From Gemmatimonadota bacterium (GTDB taxonomy: Bacteria > 4572-55 > J002), in assembly GCA_003697105.1 (NCBI GenBank), contig RFFQ01000146.1, forward strand, positions 1 to 64,000: a stretch of DNA of 64,000 nucleotides, given 5' to 3'. The translations under genes and the position numbers were made by a program. Within the stretch, counting starts at the first letter, position 1; each line of letters begins with the position of its first letter. Below are positions 34,785-42,500 of this stretch, in pieces. Below the pieces are notes generated by a model. It saw only the letters and a program-made list of their open reading frames with translations. It was not told the origin of the DNA and made no database searches.

Positions 34785-37700
34785 TTATTCACGTTTACGC
34801 AAATCGATAATCGGTTGGGCGTTTGCCGTTACTTGTAAGGTATCCATTTGTTTGTTGCAGAGGGTACCGGTGTCATCTTCTACGGTTAATGTAACGGTGT
34901 ACACCCCCGGTTTTTCATACTCATGGGTTACTTCCACGCCTTTGCCTGTATGGCCGTCCCCAAAATTCCAATAATAACTTAGATTGTCCCCATCAATATC
35001 GTAAGATTGGCTGCCATCAAAGGTCAGAGCACAGTTTGCGGTTTTCACACACGTGACCCGATCGTCACCGGCAATAGCAACCGGTGGGGTATTGGCTTTA
35101 ATCGTTTTTGTGACGATGGTGGTGTTACATGCGCCGGTGGTGTTATCCGTCACACGCAAGGTCACAGTATAATGCCCTGCTTTGGCGAAAGTATGGGTCG
35201 CGGTTTTGCCTGAAACTTCCGGCGATCCATCCCCAAAATCCCAAAAGTAGCCGGTGATTTGCCCGTCGGAATCGGTGGAGGCGGCGGCATTCACTTCAAA
35301 CGAGCTACCCGGACAGACGGAGGAAGGTGCGTCAATCTTCGCCAATGGCGGATTGTTGATGGAGACCTGCTTGACGTCTGTTGCCCGTCCAGAAGACAAG
35401 CCCGAATTATCGGTAACGGTCAAAATCACTTGATATACCCCCGGTTGCTTATAGGTATGCGTTGGTGCTACACCGGTTTGAGTCGGTGACCCGTCCCCAA
35501 AATTCCATTCGTATAAAATGATTGTCCCGTCGGGATCCACCGACTGGGAGCCGTCAAATTGCACCGTCAAATCGCAGAGGCCATCAATATCCGGACCCGC
35601 ATCCGCGACGGGTGGGGCATTGACTGTCACGGTGAGTTGATCGATTGCCATGCTGCAATCCAGACCGGAATTATCTTCAACGGAAAGTGTTACCGTGTAT
35701 CGCCCCGGTTCGCCATATTTATGGGTCGTACTTACCCCTTCGACCGGTTTGGAGCCATCCCCGAAATCCCAGCGGTACACCTTGATGTACCCGTCCCTAT
35801 CAAAAGATTGCCCGCCGTTGACCGCAATTTCCTGATTCGGATTGACCAATTTATCATCTCCGGCAACAGCAACGGGTAAATCATTGACCAGAACAGTCTT
35901 AGAGATGTTACTCTTCGAGCAGGGCAACCCTCGTCCATCATCCACGGTGACAATGACTTTATAACGTCCCGGGGATTGGTAAATATGGGTCGTGGATAAG
36001 CCGGTACCCGTGTTTCCGTCGCCAAAATCCCATGTAGCTGTTAGGGGATCACCATCTGCATCAGTGGAGGCGGTGGCATCAAAGGAAGTGATTGCACCCA
36101 CGCAAGTGTACTGCAACCGTTCGCCAATGTTCGGCGTGGGGGGTGCATTGATGGTTACTTGAGTTTTTGCAAAGGATTGGTTCATTTTTGTGTCGGAATT
36201 ATCGGTAACGATCAGCGTTACGTCATATGTGCCGGGTTGTTCATACAAATGGACGACTTTTGCACCTTTGCCGGTTTGCCCGTCGCCGAAATCCCACTGA
36301 TAATCCATGATCATGCCGTCAGGGTCACTGGACCCGGAGGCGTTCAATTCTACCCGCCCGCTACAGACTACCTGTGACGGGTTCACCTTAGCCACCGGTG
36401 GATAGTTGATTACCACGAGCATTGTATCCCGGTCAAACCCTTCCGGTAGCCCGCTATCATCTCGCACGGTTAAAATTGCCTGATATTGCCCGGATTCTGC
36501 ATACGGGTGGGTGACGATTTTCCCCGTTTCCACCGGTGAGCCATCCCCAAAATCCCACTCGTAACTCACGATGTTGCCATCTCGATCCGAGGAAGAGGAG
36601 CCATCAAACGTGATCTCTTGTCCGACGTGTCCGATTTGCATTCCTTCGGTCAGGGCTTCCGGGGGATAGTTGACGGTCACTGTGAGTTCGTCGGTGTCGT
36701 TACTGCACGGACCTAACGCCGTATTTTTTACGGAAAGTGTGACCTGATATTGCCCCGGTTTGCGATAGATGTGTGTTGCTGTCATGCCTTCCACCGGATC
36801 GGAAAGGTCGCCAAATGTCCATTTGTAGGTCAATGGGTATTGATTCGGGTCTTGAGACCGTTCACCGCTAAAATGAACTTCTTGTCCTACACTGACCAAG
36901 CGGTCTTCACCGGCATCGGCGGTGGGGGCGCTCTCTACGGTGATCGTTGCGGTATCGGTATCAATGGCGCAAGGTGTTTCGGAATTATCTTGAACCGTCA
37001 ACACCACGTGGTAAACGCCGGGCGCAGCATAGGTGTAGGTGGGTGAAAGTTCTTCCACGGGCGCTGTTCCATCGCCGAAATCCCAAATATAGTTGAAGAG
37101 TTCCCCGTCTGGGTCAAAAGAGCCGCTGGCATCAAAAAAGATAGATTGACCAAGGCAGACCGTTCGATCCGGACCGGCTTCTGCCACGGGGGAGGAATTG
37201 ATCCCGACGGTAATCTCCGCAAAATGGGTATTGCATTCGGACGGCGAATCATCCAACACCACCAGTTTGACCTTATAAACACCGGGTTGTTCATAGGTGT
37301 GTGTGGGTTGGGGTCCTTTACCGACGGCACCATCGCCAAAATACCAGAGATACTCCATGATGACTCCGTCTGGATCGATTGATTGGCGCCCGTCAAATCG
37401 AACGGTTTTCTCACAAGAGACGATATTTTCACCGGCGTTGGCTACCGGCGGTTCGTTGACAAACACGACCATGCCATCAGTATTGGTGTTACATTCGGTA
37501 TCGGAATTATCGGTAACAACTAGCCGTACATTATACGAGCCGGATTTTTCATAAGTATGTTCCACAATCGCACCTTCTGCCGAGTTTCCATCACCAAAAT
37601 ACCACATGTATTGGGTGATAGTGCCATCGCGGTCATAGGACTTCGTGCCGTCAAAGCGGATCGTTTCGCCGACGCAGGAATAACGGGATGTACCGGCTTC

Positions 37701-39311
37701 GGCGACAGGTGGCTCATTGATGATGATGGTCAAGGCGTCGGTGTCGGTATCATTTGCCGCACCGGAATTATCTTGCACGGAAACCGTCACGACATAGGAA
37801 CCGGGTTCGCGGTAGGTGTGTACCACGCGCGCACCTTGGAGCTGTGTTCCATCGCCCATATCCCAGAAGAAACTAAGCAGATTGCCGTCGGGGTCCTGGG
37901 AGCGGGAGGCATCCAGTACCACCGTATTGCAAAAGGGGAGCACATCCTCGCCGGGAACAAGCCCTTCATAAACTTGGCTACCATGAACTAACAACGTTTC
38001 ATCCGGCAACACCGACCCCGCTTTGAGAGTCAAATCTTCTCGTAAGATGAGCGCTTCCTCCAATGTGACATCCCGATCCAAAACCGTCTGTGCTGGGATA
38101 CGTTCTCCACCTCGCACCCGAATATCCTGTGGAATTTCGGTGCCCTTGGCGAGGGTTGTCCCTTTGGGTAAGACGGAACCCGCCCGAAGTTCCACATCAG
38201 ACTGCACCACATGGCTTTGGTCGAATAAAATATCTTCGTCCAGCTCAAATAATTCGGGAGAAAAGGTCTCGTCTTGTAGCGTGAGGGGCTTGCCAGAACG
38301 AGGCTGGACGGTGGAATACATGGGAAGGGGTTGGTAGTTCTGGTCGGTGACATAGATCACCACATCATTATTACGGAAGGTTCCTTTTTGAATTTCAAAC
38401 GTCCAGGGCGACTCGTAATCTTCTTCTAAAATATTATACGTGGTAGAAAACCACCGTTTGACATCATCTTGGGGGGGAATCGGCGGATGTTCATCATCCA
38501 CACCGAGATCATATTTGGTCACTGCCCAGACGTTATTTCCGGCGGTGTAGGCGGGTATTCCGGGTCGCGTTGGTGTGTTAAGATACATCACGCTATCATT
38601 ATCAAAGTCCCAAATATGGTGAATGAGGTAAGTGACATCTCGCATAACCATAAACGGGAATGTATGCAATACCACCCCTTTTTCATTGGGCATCCGGAAC
38701 GACCATTCATAGGCAAAGACTTGAATCTCGGTTGGGGTGGTTGGTCGATCGGGGAAAATGGAGCAATCTACGCGGTATAGATTCCCGTCATCGCCCTGAA
38801 TGCCTTCTACAATTAGTTTGAAGATAAAATCCCCGTCGGCATATTCCCCTTGCGCCGGATTCACGGTGGCAAGCACAATCCATTTTCCATCCGTTTCGAG
38901 CTGCTCGGCAAATGTTGTGTCCGCCAAAAGAGTCCCCGAGCGGTAATCTCCGGTAGGATTGACGCCGCGGGCATCAGCAACTGTATAGGCACCTTCTCCT
39001 CCGTAAAGCGAAAATCGTGTTTGGGTGTCCCACATCCCTTGTGGCTCATCAACTTGGCCGCCCGCTTCCGGATCATAAATACGGATATATAATGAATCCA
39101 CAATTTCTTCCGGAATAGCGAAAAAGACGGTCTGTGAAAAATCGTCATCACCCCAATCTGGGGCACTTTGATTACCAAACGTACACAAATAGGGAATATT
39201 TAAACTGGGATGGGGGACTTCATCCGCTTCTTGGTAGGATGGTGTTCCGATGATAAAAAGGATTCCCAAAAACAGGGTTACGAGGACGTTACGGAACATC
39301 GGTGTAAACAT
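34785..39311 (-). CDS. giant secreted protein with twelve PKD domains
   Basis: Predicted extracytoplasmic protein of about 1508 residues. A signal peptide (FRNVLVTLFLGILFIIGT) is followed by an N-terminal region of about 330 residues unlike any family I know. It contains a CTFGNQSAPDWGDDDFSQT segment suggestive of a DOMON-like or carbohydrate-binding beta domain. A short repetitive segment follows (near 37945-38255; see findings), then twelve PKD-type beta-sandwiches, each marked by a WxFGDG-like core and THxYxxPGxYxVxLxVxDNS. Cysteines recur at the start and end of many units, suggesting inter- or intradomain disulfides. No C-terminal sorting tail or anchor is visible. ATG 39311 is chosen because the track's first 23 residues precede the signal peptide and AAGGAGGAAGG lies upstream. 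It is divergent from the coiled-coil operon, whose second protein also has PKDs. Confidence 0.9.
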   Translation of the reverse strand: MFTPMFRNVLVTLFLGILFIIGTPSYQEADEVPHPSLNIPYLCTFGNQSAPDWGDDDFSQTVFFAIPEEIVDSLYIRIYDPEAGGQVDEPQGMWDTQTRFSLYGGEGAYTVADARGVNPTGDYRSGTLLADTTFAEQLETDGKWIVLATVNPAQGEYADGDFIFKLIVEGIQGDDGNLYRVDCSIFPDRPTTPTEIQVFAYEWSFRMPNEKGVVLHTFPFMVMRDVTYLIHHIWDFDNDSVMYLNTPTRPGIPAYTAGNNVWAVTKYDLGVDDEHPPIPPQDDVKRWFSTTYNILEEDYESPWTFEIQKGTFRNNDVVIYVTDQNYQPLPMYSTVQPRSGKPLTLQDETFSPELFELDEDILFDQSHVVQSDVELRAGSVLPKGTTLAKGTEIPQDIRVRGGERIPAQTVLDRDVTLEEALILREDLTLKAGSVLPDETLLVHGSQVYEGLVPGEDVLPFCNTVVLDASRSQDPDGNLLSFFWDMGDGTQLQGARVVHTYREPGSYVVTVSVQDNSGAANDTDTDALTIIINEPPVAEAGTSRYSCVGETIRFDGTKSYDRDGTITQYMWYFGDGNSAEGAIVEHTYEKSGSYNVRLVVTDNSDTECNTNTDGMVVFVNEPPVANAGENIVSCEKTVRFDGRQSIDPDGVIMEYLWYFGDGAVGKGPQPTHTYEQPGVYKVKLVVLDDSPSECNTHFAEITVGINSSPVAEAGPDRTVCLGQSIFFDASGSFDPDGELFNYIWDFGDGTAPVEELSPTYTYAAPGVYHVVLTVQDNSETPCAIDTDTATITVESAPTADAGEDRLVSVGQEVHFSGERSQDPNQYPLTYKWTFGDLSDPVEGMTATHIYRKPGQYQVTLSVKNTALGPCSNDTDELTVTVNYPPEALTEGMQIGHVGQEITFDGSSSSDRDGNIVSYEWDFGDGSPVETGKIVTHPYAESGQYQAILTVRDDSGLPEGFDRDTMLVVINYPPVAKVNPSQVVCSGRVELNASGSSDPDGMIMDYQWDFGDGQTGKGAKVVHLYEQPGTYDVTLIVTDNSDTKMNQSFAKTQVTINAPPTPNIGERLQYTCVGAITSFDATASTDADGDPLTATWDFGDGNTGTGLSTTHIYQSPGRYKVIVTVDDGRGLPCSKSNISKTVLVNDLPVAVAGDDKLVNPNQEIAVNGGQSFDRDGYIKVYRWDFGDGSKPVEGVSTTHKYGEPGRYTVTLSVEDNSGLDCSMAIDQLTVTVNAPPVADAGPDIDGLCDLTVQFDGSQSVDPDGTIILYEWNFGDGSPTQTGVAPTHTYKQPGVYQVILTVTDNSGLSSGRATDVKQVSINNPPLAKIDAPSSVCPGSSFEVNAAASTDSDGQITGYFWDFGDGSPEVSGKTATHTFAKAGHYTVTLRVTDNTTGACNTTIVTKTIKANTPPVAIAGDDRVTCVKTANCALTFDGSQSYDIDGDNLSYYWNFGDGHTGKGVEVTHEYEKPGVYTVTLTVEDDTGTLCNKQMDTLQVTANAQPIIDLRKRE

Positions 39312-39444
39312 TGGGATTGATCCTTCCTCCTTAAAATTTTGCTTGAAATATGCGCGGGCATGGTCTATAATTAGAAACAATTGCGGATTGTTGTACAGAT
39401 TCCGTCCAGCTTAACATAATCTCCCCCGATTGTCAATAATTTTT

Positions 39445-39474
39445 CGGGATGATTTACTCCGGTTTATCATCCGG
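39445..39474. promoter_or_regulatory. inverted repeat between the divergent giant genes
   Basis: GGATGAT (39447-39453) and ATCATCC (39466-39472) form an inverted repeat with a 12-nt spacer in the region between the PKD gene (start 39311) and the coiled-coil operon. It could be an operator controlling both. A TTGACA on the minus strand (39436-39431) lies beside it, but no convincing -10 was found. The rest of this gap is unremarkable. Confidence 0.3.
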
Positions 39475-39545
39475 TGTAACTTGTTGATAATTAAATAGTT
39501 GTGGATGGCATTGATACCTTATTTAGCTCTAGAAAAGCGAAACGT

Positions 39546-42500
39546 ATGACCACCTATAACCCGTACCTTTCTGAGGCTGTTGACACGCCTTCTTTTTTTT
39601 ATGGGCGCTCGGAAACAATTCGTTTTATACTCAACCAACTGCAAGAACCTCAGGCTCACCCGATCATCTTGTTTGGACAGCGGAAAGCGGGTAAAACCGC
39701 CGTTTTTCGCCATCTACTGCACCTCAAACCGGAGGGGTTTGTGTGGGTCTATTTTGATTTGCAAGGGTATGTACATGCGCCGTTAGCGGAAACCCTGTTC
39801 CATTTGGCAGAAGCCATTGCGCACCAACTGGATATTGCCATTCCCACCAAAAAAACCTTTTTGAAAGATGACCATTTCTTTGAAACCAAATTTCTGAATC
39901 AAATTCGGAGTGCACTCAAAGACCGTCACCCGGATCAGCCTCCGGCAATGGTGTTGTTGCTGGATGAATTTCATCTACCGCGCGGAGCAGATGTTGCCCG
40001 CGACGACACTATTGTGACCTTTTTTCCCTTCCTCTACCAGTTATTACAAAAGGATGCACCGCTACGGCTGGTGCTCACTTTTGGACCGGAATTAGCCATT
40101 TCCTACCGGAACAATCCACAGGCATATCAATTATTGACCCAAATTTTATCATCTCCACTGCTCCACGAGGGCGTGTCACATCATGTTACCTCTCTTTCCG
40201 TTGAAGACGCCCTAAAACTGATCAAAGAACCGGTTGGAAATCAATTGGTGTACAACCCGGAAGCCCTAGACCGCATTTTGAGCCTTGCTAGTACGTGTCC
40301 CTTTTTGATCCGCCAACTCTGCGGTCTTATCTATGAGAAAAAACAACCGGCTGACTCCGAACCGGTGGCGATCTATTCCACAGATGTGGAAGCGGTGAAA
40401 ACCGAATTTATCCGCCGCTTGCACTCCCATTTTGATGCCCTCTGGGACGATCTGCCCCTCGTGCAAAAAGTGATTTTCTGGCTTATTGCCAAACACCGGG
40501 ATTCTCAGGGTGCCGTTCCCCGGCAGAAATTGGTTTCTCTATTGGAACGCCAGCATATCAAATTGCCCAAAGGTTTATTCCAAAACCACGAGTTAGTAGC
40601 AGAAGAGAACCATGTTGTCCGGTTTCGCATCGGCGGTTTTGGGGATTGGCTGGTGGATCAGGATGTCGAAAATGATTTGATGATCGATTTTGGGCATGCC
40701 GAGAACTCCAACAAAGATGGGAGTAGTGCCCATTTTGCCGGTGAATTTGAACGGGCGCTGGAGTATTACCGGGAGGCGGTGGCTATCAATCCTTACCACC
40801 TAGATGCCCAGCTTGGTATCGCCGAAGTCCTGAGCCAATTGGGACGCACCGAAGAAAGCATTGAGGAGTACGAAAAAGCGTACCAATTAGACCCGTTTTT
40901 TGTGGCAGATGATCTGGTCAATGCCCGCTTAAAGTATGCCGGAGAATTGGAACAAGCCGGCGATAAAAATGGCGCCATTCTGCAATACAGCCGTATCTTG
41001 GAAATCTCACCCAACCATATGCGAGCCCAAGAGCTGTGGGCGGAGTTGGTACTGGAAAAAGGACAAAACTTGTGTGAACAGGAAAATTGGGACGACGCGA
41101 TCTATTGGTACCAGCAACTCTTGAACGTGGCACCAGCCTTGACCGTGGCACGATGTGCCCTCGCCGAAGTATATCTGCGGAAGGGAGAGTACGAAGCGGC
41201 GGTGAATGAATATGAAAAAGCCCACAATATCGACCGCAGTGAATCTGTGGCACACGGTTTGGCAAAGGCACGCCTCAAATGGGGTGAAGAACTCAAAGAA
41301 GAGGGGATGACCCCAGAAGCAATTGCCAATTATAAGCGAGTTCTTCTCACCGAACCGGATGAGGAAACCCGGGAAACGACCATCGCCAATTTGGTTAAAT
41401 TGATGCTCCGCCGGGCGGATCAAAGTGCTCAAGCCGGTGACCTGTTAAAAGCTCGGGAGGAATATCGCCGCGTGATCGAGATGGACGGTAATTGCTTAGA
41501 AGCCATGATCAAAGAAGCCGGTGTTGTCTATGCCATGGGTGATTATGACGAAGCGATTCGCCTGTTTGAAGCCGCCTGTGAAATCAATGAGGACATCGCT
41601 AAACCCGCCATGATTGCCACTCAACTCAATTATGCCGATCGATTAGCCACAAATGGCGCTTGGGACACCGCCATGGAGGTGTGCGACACCGTTCTTGCGC
41701 TCGACCCGGAAAATGTGTTGGCACAGGATAAACGCCGGCAATTTGAAGACCGCCGGAATCAGACTCCACCGGTGGCAGATGCCGGCACCACTGGTGAACC
41801 GGTTTCGACCGCTGATCCAGACCCCGTTACCGCGGATTCCGAGCAGGATACTGTTGACCTCGACCGGGAATACCAGCAGGCGATGGCATATCTGGAAAAT
41901 AAACAGTGGGATGAGGCGTTGGAATCCCTCAATCATATTTTTGAACAGGACCCAGACTACCGGGATGCGGATCAAACCCCGATACCGGTCTGGATTAGCC
42001 GTGCCTTTTTGGCCCGTGTCGGGCTTGCCGAAGACCTCCTGCCCCAACGCATACAGCAGTTGGAAGCGGAACTTGCTGCCCTAAAAGACGCTCATGCGGT
42101 GGAATTAGAAACCTTGCGCACGGCGGAAACTGAGGCAAGTTGGCAGTTAGAGTCGCTGGAAACCGAACGAGACCAGTTGCAGATAGAACTGAAAACCGTC
42201 CAGCGCCAATTAGCGGATGCCGAGGCAAAAGTCAAACAGATGGAGGCAGAAAACCTGATCCGGAATGCAGAAGTGGCTGCCCATTCACAAGACCTTTCGG
42301 TACACGTCACATCTGCCGACCAAACTATCGATGAAATGAACGACTTGATCGCGCAACTGAATTTAGAAAAACAAGCCCTTAAACATGAAGTGGCGCAGTT
42401 GCGAGACCAATTACTGGAACAAGCCGATCTGTTTGACCACTCGGAGGATACTCCCCAAGAGACCCTCTTGGCAGAGACGGAACAACTCCAGCACGAAAAC

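Noticed and set aside
38023-38337. Possible CRISPR-like or satellite array in the PKD gene
   Set aside because: The apparent repetition comes from twelve homologous PKD domains at protein level; there are no identical short repeats with unique spacers.
39501-39545. GTG 39501 as the start of the giant ATPase gene
   Set aside because: Not excluded, but it has no ribosome binding site, and the conserved ATPase-type opening (YNPYL...FFYGR) begins right after ATG 39546, which is the preferred start.
40400-40700. Classification of the giant ATPase as a NACHT/STAND immune effector
   Set aside because: Although a P-loop ATPase followed by TPRs resembles STAND defence proteins, there is no effector domain at either end, the C-terminus is structural coiled coil, and no defence or mobile genes are nearby.
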